A DNA stretch of 8,286 nt from Microbacteriaceae bacterium (GTDB lineage Bacteria; Actinomycetota; Actinomycetes; Actinomycetales; Microbacteriaceae): contig JAAZFP010000194.1 of NCBI GenBank assembly GCA_012511645.1, forward strand, positions 1 to 8,286. The letters are read 5' to 3'. A model generated the notes under the pieces. That model worked only from the letters and a program-made list of their open reading frames with translations. It was not told the DNA's origin and did no database searches. The translations under genes and the position numbers were made by a program. Positions 1 to 7,888 of this stretch are shown piece after piece (positions within the stretch are counted from its first letter, which is position 1; every line of letters starts with the position of its first letter).

Positions 1-743
1 AACCGACCGAGCGGCACTTTCACGACCGTGCCCGCTTCGAGCGCGGCGGCGGCGATGTCGACGTCTGCGAGGTCTCGAATGCGTTCGTCGACCAGGCCCG
101 CTACTCCCTGAGCTCGCGGATCAGCGGTCGCTGTCTCGGGTGCCGTGTCGGCAAGGTCTCGCTTCGCACGAATTGAGACTGCCAGCAGGATCTGTTCGCG
201 AACAGCCTGCGCATCGCGGTGCCCCAGGTACTGCAGAGCGACCTTACCGCCCTGACCAGCGGTCTGCACGTCGACCTGGGTGAGACCGAGCACCCGGGCA
301 AGGAGGGAGCGCTGCAGGTTGACGCTCTGAATGCGTTCGAGCGGGGCGCGTCGGTGCTGCCGAAAGATCACACCACGGCGCGACTCAACAGCCTCCGTCG
401 TGATGCGAAAGCTGGCGAAGCGCCAGCTCAGCCAGGCCGTCAACACCACGATCGCGATGATCGCGAATACGGCGAGCAGCGCCCACAGTAAGAGCTGTTC
501 GGCGATGAGCAGTTCGATGAGATCGCCCTCGCTGGGCCCCATGGCGCCGATAGTCTCTGGGCAGAGAAACCATTCGAACAGACGATCGCGCAGGTTGGCG
601 ATAATGATGCCGACGATCACGAGCGCTGCAAGCCCGCCACGCAAGAGTGGCGAAAGCGGGTGCAGGCGTCGCCAGGGAACCTCGATGGGCGCGAGGGTCT
701 CCGGCTGCGGCTCGGGCACCTGCTGCTGCGGGGTGTCGGTCAC
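1..743 (-). CDS. YdbT-like bacterial PH-domain membrane protein (C-terminus outside window)
   Basis: Partial: the N-terminal 247 residues are visible and the frame is still open at the left edge. It begins with GTG at 743-741, overlapping the stop of the upstream PH gene as GTGA, which fixes the start and implies translational coupling. The proline/glutamine-rich N-terminus (about residues 5-23) precedes two hydrophobic segments, about 36-50 and 78-105. A bPH2-type domain then follows at about 107-187, with the recognisable stretches FRITTEAVESRRGVIFR, PLERIQSV and LGLTQVDVQTAG. Residues 188-247 are a charged linker ending in VVKVPLGR, which in YdbT-like proteins leads to further membrane segments and a second bPH2 domain; here that part is not seen. 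Proteins of this type pair with YdbS-like partners. In Bacillus subtilis, YdbS-YdbT protects against certain antimicrobial peptides; that role is not shown for this organism. Family membership is solid, function is inferred. Confidence 0.88.
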   Translation of the reverse strand, partial: MTDTPQQQVPEPQPETLAPIEVPWRRLHPLSPLLRGGLAALVIVGIIIANLRDRLFEWFLCPETIGAMGPSEGDLIELLIAEQLLLWALLAVFAIIAIVVLTAWLSWRFASFRITTEAVESRRGVIFRQHRRAPLERIQSVNLQRSLLARVLGLTQVDVQTAGQGGKVALQYLGHRDAQAVREQILLAVSIRAKRDLADTAPETATADPRAQGVAGLVDERIRDLADVDIAAAALEAGTVVKVPLGR

Positions 744-1258
744 AGACCCGACCGCCTGGTCTCTGCGAGTTCTACGAGTCGATCGCGCAGTGCCTCGGCC
801 TCATCGACGGGCAGACCGGGCAGGTGCACACCGGTGGCGGGGCTTGCGGTCACAAACTTCAGCGTGGCCAGCCCGAGCGCGCGCAGCAACGGCCCACGGG
901 TAACGTCAACAAGCTGGAGCCGGCCATAGGGCACGGCGATGATCCGTTCGAACATGATGCCACGACGAAACAGCAGGTCATCTTCTCTGAGTCGGTAGCC
1001 GATTGCGCGCACTCGACGCAGTGCAAAGAAGGCGCTCACCAGCAGCACGAGGATCACCGCGCCAATTATCAGGTGCACCATGAGCGGCGGCTGTTCTTGA
1101 GCAAAGACGATGATCAGCATGTACACGACGGCCACGCCGAGCACCATGATGAGGTTGAGCGCAAGGTCTGCCCAGGCATACTTTGGTGACACGCGATGCC
1201 AGTCGTCACCGGCGATCGGCCACTCGTCGGGGTGGGCTGATGCTACTGGCTCGGTCAT
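740..1258 (-). CDS. YdbS-like bacterial PH-domain membrane protein
   Basis: A complete protein of 172 residues. It has a short hydrophilic N-terminus, two membrane segments at about 31-53 and 60-80 with the intervening loop AQEQPP, and then a cytoplasmic bPH2-type domain at about 83-166. Diagnostic features of the domain are IGYRLREDDLLFRRGI, VPYGRLQLVDVTRGPL, and the LGLATLKFVTA strand, which matches the equivalent LGLTQVDVQTA strand in the downstream partner. The size and the membrane-then-PH order fit the small YdbS-type subunit. It is followed by the larger YdbT-like gene with a GTGA overlap, so the two are presumably made together and may form a membrane complex. The ATG start at 1258 has no Shine-Dalgarno sequence at normal spacing. 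Instead a TAGGCT box lies six bases before it, suggesting leaderless translation. The molecular function is unknown beyond the family. Confidence 0.9.
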   Translation of the reverse strand: MTEPVASAHPDEWPIAGDDWHRVSPKYAWADLALNLIMVLGVAVVYMLIIVFAQEQPPLMVHLIIGAVILVLLVSAFFALRRVRAIGYRLREDDLLFRRGIMFERIIAVPYGRLQLVDVTRGPLLRALGLATLKFVTASPATGVHLPGLPVDEAEALRDRLVELAETRRSGL

Positions 1259-1270
1259 GCCTCAAGCCTA
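1259..1270 (-). promoter_or_regulatory. Candidate -10 box for the PH gene pair, leaderless start
   Basis: On the minus strand TAGGCT (1270-1265) is followed by six bases (1264-1259) and then the ATG of the YdbS-like gene. TANNNT six to eight bases before the start codon, without a usable ribosome binding site, is the usual actinobacterial leaderless arrangement. I see no good -35 hexamer 17-18 bases upstream. A 14-bp near-palindrome centred on GGGCCC (1267-1280) overlaps the box. Confidence 0.45.
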
Positions 1271-1348
1271 GGGCCCTGGGCTGGGCAGGCGGCACCCTCG
1301 CACACCACCAATCGCACCCCTGACTGTGCGCGAAACCCTGACATCCGA

Positions 1349-1374
1349 CACCAAACATTCATGCATTATTGGTG
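1349..1374. promoter_or_regulatory. 26-bp imperfect dyad, candidate operator upstream of the hydrolase gene
   Basis: CACCAA (1349-1354) and TTGGTG (1369-1374) are perfect inverted arms separated by 14 bases. The inner part is also partly symmetrical around CATG, so 10 of 13 position pairs match. The element is notably AT-richer than its surroundings. It is centred about 66 bases before the GTG of the hydrolase gene, upstream of the proposed -10 box, a position more typical of an activator site than of a repressor that blocks polymerase. No regulator gene is present in the window, so its partner is unknown. It could instead act on the divergent PH pair. Confidence 0.4.
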
Positions 1375-1413
1375 CAAATTGACAGGATGATGAGCGCGCG
1401 AGCAGACAGCTAT

Positions 1414-1427
1414 TACACTCGCAATCT
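1414..1427 (+). promoter_or_regulatory. Candidate -10 box of the hydrolase gene, probably leaderless
   Basis: TACACT (1414-1419) lies eight bases before the GTG at 1428. The intervening bases CGCAATCT contain no purine-rich ribosome binding site, so transcription probably starts at or within two bases of the start codon. The hexamer 17 bases upstream is not a recognisable -35. A perfect TTGACA at 1379-1384 is too far upstream to pair with it. Confidence 0.4.
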
Positions 1428-2321
1428 GTGAATGAAGCCCACTCCGACACCGCGCAGATCACACGCAGCGAAATTTCCGCCGTGAACGGCGAACCGATTG
1501 CGCTGAGCCGTTTCGCTGCGGGCCGCTCAGACGCCGCATTCGAAACACCTCCAACCATCGTGATCATTGCCGCCGCGATGGCAACACGGGCGAGCTTCTA
1601 CGAGTCATTCGCCGAGTGGCTCGCCGAACAGGGTTTCGTCGTTTACACCTTCGACTATCAGGGGTATGGCGCCTCGATGCGGCCTGGCACCACCCTGCGC
1701 GACACCAAAGCCAGCTACAGCACCTGGATGACCGACGTGGCAGTGGTGGTTGACCACATTGCCGACGCAGAGCCCGAAGGCAGCCCCCTGCACTGGTTAG
1801 GCCAAAGCCTCGGCGGCCAACTGCTCGCCTTCACCGACACACAGAAGCTGCACGCAGCGACGGTCGTCGCAACTGGCACGGGCTCGATGTGGTTCTCCAG
1901 CGGTAAGAACGTGGTGCTCGCACCCCTCATGTGGTTCGCGATTGGACCTCTGCTGCTGCGGCTCTACGGGTACTTCCCCGGGGCTCGCTATCGGGTGCTC
2001 GGCGACGTGCCACCGCAGGTGATGCGCCAGTGGATCCGCTGGTGCCGCAACAGGAACTACATGTTCGCCGAGTTCCCCGAGCACCGCGATCGCTACGCGG
2101 CTGTCACGACGAACATCACGAGCATCAGATTCACCGATGACGATACGATCTCGCCGAAGGCAACCGCCGAACTTGAGCGCTGGTACTCCTCAGCGAATCT
2201 GACCCGAGTGGCAATCGACCCCGCCGCGCTGGGGGTTGACCACATCGGGCACATCGGCGTGTTTCACCGTCGTCACCGCGCCATTTGGCCAACGGTGTTC
2301 GGCCACCTCTTCAACGACTGA
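1428..2321 (+). CDS. Alpha/beta hydrolase (COG4757-like predicted serine hydrolase)
   Basis: A 297-residue protein with an alpha/beta-hydrolase fold. The first core strand is PTIVIIAAAMATRASFY (42-58), where the oxyanion-hole region lies. FDYQGYGAS (75-83) is the usual turn before the second helix. The nucleophile elbow is GQSLGG with Ser127, the acid is probably Asp239 in FTDDDTISP, and the base is probably His275 in DHIGHIGVF. The DH-x-GH-x-G-x-F ending resembles the uncharacterised COG4757 group. No signal peptide is seen, so it should be cytoplasmic; a hydrophobic cap stretch at 162-180 could touch membranes or lipid-like substrates. The substrate cannot be named. The GTG start is chosen because it agrees with the -10 box and the catalytic core begins about 40 residues later. 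It is the only plus-strand gene, divergent from the PH pair and only 10 bases from the end of the convergent fol operon. Confidence 0.87.
   Translation: MNEAHSDTAQITRSEISAVNGEPIALSRFAAGRSDAAFETPPTIVIIAAAMATRASFYESFAEWLAEQGFVVYTFDYQGYGASMRPGTTLRDTKASYSTWMTDVAVVVDHIADAEPEGSPLHWLGQSLGGQLLAFTDTQKLHAATVVATGTGSMWFSSGKNVVLAPLMWFAIGPLLLRLYGYFPGARYRVLGDVPPQVMRQWIRWCRNRNYMFAEFPEHRDRYAAVTTNITSIRFTDDDTISPKATAELERWYSSANLTRVAIDPAALGVDHIGHIGVFHRRHRAIWPTVFGHLFND
2286..2305 (+). terminator. Weak hairpin inside the end of the hydrolase gene
   Basis: TGGCC (2286-2290) pairs with GGCCA (2301-2305), and AAC with GTT inside, leaving a GGT loop and one bulged C. There is no T-run after it, so this is not a classical intrinsic terminator. 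It is listed because only ten bases separate the two convergent genes and it is the clearest fold near their ends. Confidence 0.2.
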
Positions 2322-2331
2322 GCGCAGCAGC

Positions 2332-2838
2332 TTACGCCGCCCCCGCGGCCGAATCAGTGCCACGGGAGCCTGCGTCACCGCCGGGCTCGTCACCCTCGGA
2401 GGGCGGCACTCTGCACAGTGATTCGGTGATCACGCCACATACGACGAGCACGACCCCGGCGAACACAACGAGCAGCATGGGCAGCCACAGCTCGGTGGCG
2501 GGCATGACGCTTCGAGTGAGCACCTGCAGCAGCAAACCACCGCCGAAGCCACCGAGCAGCGCGCCCGCGAACTGCCCCGCTTTCGAGCCGGCCAGCAGCC
2601 GCACCGCGTGAAACGGGTTCACCGGTTTACCCGAAGCCCGCGTGACCGCGCGGCGCAGCGCGATGCCGAGCACGATGAGCACCGCAGCCATGACGAGCAT
2701 CGTGAGCGCGAGCGACAGCGGCGGCACGAGCGCCCCCTGACCTGCGGTCGACCGTGCGATCTGCACGAGCAGACCCGCGCCGATACCAACTACGGCGAAG
2801 GCGACTATAGAGAGTGGGCTCGTGCGTTGCAGATTCAC
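2332..2838 (-). CDS. DUF3180 family membrane protein
   Basis: A 168-residue integral membrane protein with four hydrophobic segments at about 8-28, 38-62, 87-107 and 117-138. A short loop between the second and third carries RASGKPVNPFHAVRLLAGSK, and after the fourth comes ITESLCRVPP, the conserved DUF3180 end. A hydrophilic, Gly/Asp-rich tail (about 147-168) follows. The function of DUF3180 is unknown. The gene is commonly found directly after folK in Actinobacteria (Rv3605c holds this place in Mycobacterium tuberculosis), and here it is the last gene of the fol operon. It starts with GTG at 2838, overlapping the folK stop as GTGA. GAGGAGG at 2849-2843, four bases upstream, is the strongest ribosome binding site in the operon, so this gene may be translated well. 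It ends ten bases from the convergent hydrolase gene. Confidence 0.9.
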   Translation of the reverse strand: MNLQRTSPLSIVAFAVVGIGAGLLVQIARSTAGQGALVPPLSLALTMLVMAAVLIVLGIALRRAVTRASGKPVNPFHAVRLLAGSKAGQFAGALLGGFGGGLLLQVLTRSVMPATELWLPMLLVVFAGVVLVVCGVITESLCRVPPSEGDEPGGDAGSRGTDSAAGAA

Positions 2839-3344
2839 GGGGCCTCCTCGAAAGGCATGGTCGTGTCGCCCACGCGCTCAAGCAGCTCGGCGACTCGGCC
2901 GTGACCCATCAGCACCGCGTGCGGGTCGAGCGCGAGCCACGGCGCAAGCACGAAGTCGCGCTCGTGCGCGAGCGGATGCGGTACGGTGAGCCGGTCATCC
3001 TTGACGACTCTGCCACCGAAGAGCACCAGGTCAAGATCAAGGGTTCGGTCGGCCCAGCGCTCACCGCGAGCGCGACCGTGATCAGCCTCGATGCGCTGCA
3101 GGTGATCGAGCAGCTCGTGGGGACCCAGGGTCGTCTGCGCGGTGGCGACGGCGTTGAGGTAGCGAGGCGCCTCGGGATCTGGGCCGTCAGGGGTGAGGGC
3201 AATCGTTTCGCGCATGGGTGAGAGCTGCAGCCCGCTCACGCCGTCGACTCGGCCGAGCTCGGCCGCTGCCTCACGAATGGTGACGCTACGGTCGCCGAGG
3301 TTTGCCCCGAAGGCAATGAGCACGGGCACGAGTTGCGCGATCAC
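2835..3344 (-). CDS. folK: 6-hydroxymethyl-7,8-dihydropterin pyrophosphokinase (HPPK)
   Basis: A 169-residue cytoplasmic enzyme that transfers pyrophosphate from ATP to 6-hydroxymethyl-7,8-dihydropterin, giving the substrate of dihydropteroate synthase. Visible signatures are the N-terminal GANLGDR (13-19), YLNAVA (62-67), GRARGERW (90-97), and the HPPK pattern RTLDLDLVLFGG (100-111), in which Asp103 and Asp105 are the expected magnesium ligands. VPHPLAHERDFVLAPW (121-136) completes the active site. Length is normal for the family. The GTG start at 3344 overlaps the stop of the folP-folB gene as GTGA and is preceded by GGGGGAG (3356-3350) with a five-base spacer. This supports it over the in-frame GTGs a few codons later, which would still leave the conserved core intact. 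Its substrate is made by the FolB half of the preceding gene and its product is used by the FolP half. Confidence 0.96.
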   Translation of the reverse strand: MIAQLVPVLIAFGANLGDRSVTIREAAAELGRVDGVSGLQLSPMRETIALTPDGPDPEAPRYLNAVATAQTTLGPHELLDHLQRIEADHGRARGERWADRTLDLDLVLFGGRVVKDDRLTVPHPLAHERDFVLAPWLALDPHAVLMGHGRVAELLERVGDTTMPFEEAP

Positions 3345-4555
3345 TGCGACTCCCCCGCCCGCCGCACGACCGTCACCGACACATCGGCAAACACCGCGTC
3401 GATTGGTGCGTCTGGCTTGTGCACCGTGATGCGAGCCTCGCGCACACCGGCAAAACTGAGGGCGATCGCGGCGAGCCGCTCAGCGAGCGTTTCGATCAGG
3501 TCAACAGGCCGCTCGCTCGCGTCACGAATGATCGCGTCGGCAAGCTCAGCGTAGTTGACCGTGTTGCCGAGCTCATCGGCCAGGCTTGCGGTGGTGACGG
3601 AGACGGTGAGCTCAGCGTCGATGAGAAACCGCTGCCCCGCCTCACGTTCAAAGTCGAAGACGCCATGGTGTGCGAACACCTCAAGCCCGGTCAGCGTGAT
3701 GCGATCCTTCGCTTCGCCAGGCGAAGGTGGCGAGGCCTCCGCCACACCCCACGCCTCAGCGACGGCGAGCGCAGCCGCCGTCGAGCGGGCGTCGTGCACG
3801 CGCACTGCCCAGGCGCCGACCTGCGCCGAGAGTGCGCTGACCGTGGCCGTTGCTGCGTCTCGGTCTGCCATCGTTTCGTCGCCACCGACCCTGCCCGCGA
3901 GCAGTGCGCCGAGCATGCGCTTGCGCGAGATGCCGACGAGCACCCGGTAGCCAAGCGAGCGAAGGGAATCGAGGCCAGCAAGCAGCTGCCACCCCTGTGC
4001 TTCGGTCTTATCGAAGCCGAGCCCCGGGTCAAGAATGATGCGGGCAGGATCAACGCCCGCCGTGACCGCTGCGTCGGCGAGCACCGCGAGCTCGTCCCGC
4101 ACCTCTGCAACCACATCGTGATAGCTCGATCGTCGGTGGCTCGGATCGGGGATGCCGCGCCAGTGCATGATGATGAAGTCTGCGCCCGTGTCGGCCGCGA
4201 CCCGCCGCATCTCGGAGTCTGCGGTGCCACCCGACACGTCATTGATGATGCTCGCACCGGCGGCAACCGCCAGTCGTGCCGTGTCAGCGTGCACCGTGTC
4301 AATTGACACGGCGATTCCGCGCGAGGCAAGCGCCTCGACGACGGGCAGCACTCTGCGCTGTTCTTCGGCCGGGGTGATGCGTTCAGCGCCTGGCCTCGTT
4401 GATTCGCCACCCACGTCGATGATCTGCGCACCGTCGGCAATGAGTCGTTCAGCGTGGGCCAGTGCTGCCGCAGGGTCAACGTATGCGCCACCGTCACTAA
4501 ACGAGTCGGGGGTGACGTTTAGCACCCCCATCACGAGTGGCAGCGGCGTGGTCAT
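3341..4555 (-). CDS. folP-folB: FolP-FolB fusion: dihydropteroate synthase plus dihydroneopterin aldolase
   Basis: One uninterrupted 404-residue frame carries two folate enzymes. Residues 1-269 are dihydropteroate synthase: GVLNVTPDSFSDGG (10-23), DVGGESTRPG (47-56), SIDT (84-87), INDVSGG (104-110), MHWRG (130-134), DPGLGFDKT (176-184), GISRKRML (208-215), and RVHD (252-255). Residues 286-400 are dihydroneopterin aldolase: TGLEVFAHHGVFDFE with Glu303, VNYAEL with Tyr335, LIETLAERLA with Glu355, and VHKPDAPI with Lys380, matching key residues of the Staphylococcus aureus enzyme. A short Pro/Glu/Lys-containing linker (about 270-285) joins them. The ATG overlaps the folE stop as ATGA. In M. tuberculosis folP1 and folB are separate neighbouring genes; here the stop and restart between them are gone. 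All catalytic residues I can check are present in both halves, so both should be active. FolP is the target of sulfonamides. Confidence 0.95.
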   Translation of the reverse strand: MTTPLPLVMGVLNVTPDSFSDGGAYVDPAAALAHAERLIADGAQIIDVGGESTRPGAERITPAEEQRRVLPVVEALASRGIAVSIDTVHADTARLAVAAGASIINDVSGGTADSEMRRVAADTGADFIIMHWRGIPDPSHRRSSYHDVVAEVRDELAVLADAAVTAGVDPARIILDPGLGFDKTEAQGWQLLAGLDSLRSLGYRVLVGISRKRMLGALLAGRVGGDETMADRDAATATVSALSAQVGAWAVRVHDARSTAAALAVAEAWGVAEASPPSPGEAKDRITLTGLEVFAHHGVFDFEREAGQRFLIDAELTVSVTTASLADELGNTVNYAELADAIIRDASERPVDLIETLAERLAAIALSFAGVREARITVHKPDAPIDAVFADVSVTVVRRAGESQ

Positions 4556-5126
4556 CGCTCGCTCGATCCGATGAGCGCCAAGATCTCACCCCGAGTGCCG
4601 GGCTCCGCGAGACTGCCGCGTGAGGCGATCGTGATGGCTTTGGCTTCGATCTGCTTCACGCCGCGGTCAGCGACGCAGCCGTGCGAAGCTTCGAGCACGA
4701 CGAGCACACCCTCGGGCGCGAGGCCCTCGTCGACGGCCTCGGCAATCTGCTCGCCAAGGCGCTCTTGCAGCTGGGGCCGCGCGGCGAGCGCGTCAACGAC
4801 CCGCGCAAACGCACCGAGGCCGACCACCTTTTGGGCTGGCCGATAAGCGATGTGCGCCTTGCCGCGAAACGGCAGGAGGTGATGCTCGCACATTGACCGC
4901 AGCGTGATGTCGCGCACGAGCACACGCTCGCCGGTGTCGTCACCGACAGCGACCGCGTCGGCGAGCAACGCGACTGGGTCGACCCCGACCCCCGCAAAGA
5001 ACTCGGCGTAGGCGTCGGCGACACGCTGTGGCGTGGCAGCAAGCTCGTCGCTGTCAGGGTCTTGGCCGATGGCACCGAGCAGTTCGCGCACCGCCGCGGC
5101 GACGCGCTGCCGGTCGATGCTCGCGG

Positions 5127-5130
<4 letters not shown>
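4552..5130 (-). CDS. folE: GTP cyclohydrolase I
   Basis: A 192-residue enzyme that opens and rearranges GTP to 7,8-dihydroneopterin triphosphate, the first step of folate synthesis; the family is homodecameric and cytoplasmic. Signatures are TPQRVADAY (33-41), SMCEHHLLPFRGKAHIAY (79-96) and ARPQLQERLGEQIAEAV (117-133), followed by EASHGCVADRG (147-157). The zinc ligands should be Cys81, His84 and Cys152, with His150 as the catalytic histidine, and Arg156 matches a phosphate-binding arginine. One oddity is that the usual Ser-Lys pair after VxGL is replaced here by Gly106-Ala107 (VVGLGAFARVV). The N-terminus is short compared with E. coli FolE, as in many bacteria. The GTG start at 5130 overlaps the ftsH stop as GTGA; there is no strong ribosome binding site, so translation probably depends on coupling to ftsH. 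Confidence 0.96.
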
Positions 5131-7157
<2,027 letters not shown>

Positions 7158-7164
7158 TGCGAGG

Positions 7165-7192
7165 CCTTTCTCTACGAACTGAACCTAGCGTA
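7165..7192 (-). promoter_or_regulatory. ftsH ribosome binding site and candidate -10 boxes
   Basis: AGAAAGG (7171-7165) lies seven bases before the TTG of ftsH and decides that unusual start. Upstream on the same strand are two overlapping -10-like hexamers, TACGCT (7192-7187) and TAGGTT (7187-7182). The second would start transcription about 18 bases before the TTG, leaving a short leader that contains the ribosome binding site. No clear -35 is visible. If real, this promoter would drive ftsH and the fol genes independently of tilS-hpt. Confidence 0.45.
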
Positions 7193-7219
7193 GCCGCCAC
7201 GGCTGACCGTGCCGCTGCA

Positions 7220-7258
7220 TATTCGCCGAGCGCGTACCAGCACGCCCGGTAGCGAATA
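7220..7258. repeat. Interrupted dyad in the hpt-ftsH gap
   Basis: TATTCGC (7220-7226) is perfectly inverted as GCGAATA (7252-7258). A second pair, TACC (7235-7238) and GGTA (7248-7251), lies inside it, the latter touching the outer arm, so the fold is a stem with an eight-base one-sided bulge. It begins four bases after the hpt stop codon and has no T-run. It may act as a weak terminator, an RNA processing or stability element, or a protein site ahead of the ftsH promoter. Confidence 0.35.
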
Positions 7259-7261
7259 CCG

Positions 7262-7819
7262 TTATTCCGAGTAGACGTGCGGGGCGAGCACGCCCACGTC
7301 GCGCAGGTTGCGGTAGTTCTCGGCATAGTCGAGACCATAACCGACCACAAAATCGCTGGGAATATCGAAGCCCACATAGGCGACATCAACCTCGACCTTT
7401 GCTGCGGCCGGCTTGCGCAGCATGGTGCAGATGCGCACCGACTTCGCGCCACGGCTCTCGAGGTTTTCTTTCAGCCACGAGAGGGTGAGCCCAGAGTCGA
7501 TGATGTCTTCAACGATCAGCACGTCTCGGTCGGTGATGTCGGCGTCGAGGTCCTTCAAAATGCGCACCACACCGCTTGACTTGGTGCCGGCACCGTATGA
7601 CGAGACCGCCATCCAGTCCATTTGTGCGTGAAACTTGAGCTCACGAGCGAGGTCGGCCATCACCATGACCGCTCCTTTCAACACACCGACCAGCAGTGGC
7701 GGGTTTTCAAAGCCGTAGTCTCGTTCAATGTCGCGGGCCATCTCTGCGAGGCGAGCCTGCAGCTCTGCCTCGGTGTGCAGCACAGTGGTGAGTTCGTTGC
7801 CAAGGTCTTTCGAATCCAT
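7262..7819 (-). CDS. hpt: Hypoxanthine phosphoribosyltransferase
   Basis: A 185-residue type I phosphoribosyltransferase that salvages hypoxanthine (and often guanine) to the nucleotide using PRPP. Visible motifs are the flexible-loop/PPi region LVGVLKGAVM (43-52), SSYGAGTKSSG (73-83), the PRPP-binding motif VLIVEDIIDSGLTL (100-113), the conserved RKPAA (135-139), and IPSDFVVGYGLDYAENYRNL (153-172), which contacts the purine. The C-terminal LRDVGVLAP is typical. I start it at ATG 7819 (MDSKDLGN) rather than at the in-frame GTG at 7870: TAGAGT lies seven bases before this ATG, the resulting length is normal, and the extra 17 residues resemble nothing in the family. It sits between tilS and ftsH, the order known from M. 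tuberculosis and, similarly, Bacillus; in Bacillus and Listeria, TilS and HprT have been linked to ftsH transcription. Confidence 0.95.
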   Translation of the reverse strand: MDSKDLGNELTTVLHTEAELQARLAEMARDIERDYGFENPPLLVGVLKGAVMVMADLARELKFHAQMDWMAVSSYGAGTKSSGVVRILKDLDADITDRDVLIVEDIIDSGLTLSWLKENLESRGAKSVRICTMLRKPAAAKVEVDVAYVGFDIPSDFVVGYGLDYAENYRNLRDVGVLAPHVYSE

Positions 7820-7832
7820 GCGATTTACTCTA
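7820..7832 (-). promoter_or_regulatory. Candidate -10 box for hpt, leaderless start
   Basis: On the minus strand TAGAGT (7832-7827) is followed by seven bases (AAATCGC) and the ATG of hpt, with no Shine-Dalgarno sequence. This is the leaderless pattern and it argues against the longer reading frame from GTG 7870, because such an RNA would not contain the extra codons. The -35 region (TTCGCC 17 bases upstream) is weak. Confidence 0.5.
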
Positions 7833-7888
7833 GCCGCCTTGACCCCCCTGGCGAAGTGGTCAGCCCGCACACCGCTGCAGTGCGTTTG

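Noticed and set aside
331..1189. Plus-strand open frames opposite the PH genes
   Set aside because: They overlap each other and the two PH-domain genes, which have coherent membrane segments and matching domain motifs. The plus frames have none.
1379..1384. Perfect TTGACA as a -35 for the hydrolase gene
   Set aside because: No TANNNT lies 16-19 bases downstream; the TACACT box is 29 bases away, too far for a normal promoter.
3419..4306. A 295-codon open frame on the plus strand
   Set aside because: It is antisense to the folP-folB gene and its Arg/His/Cys-rich composition matches no family; it is a shadow of codon bias.
7820..7870. Longer hpt start at GTG 7870
   Set aside because: The extra 17 residues are not family-like, there is no good ribosome binding site, and the TAGAGT box lies inside the extension, seven bases before the ATG at 7819.
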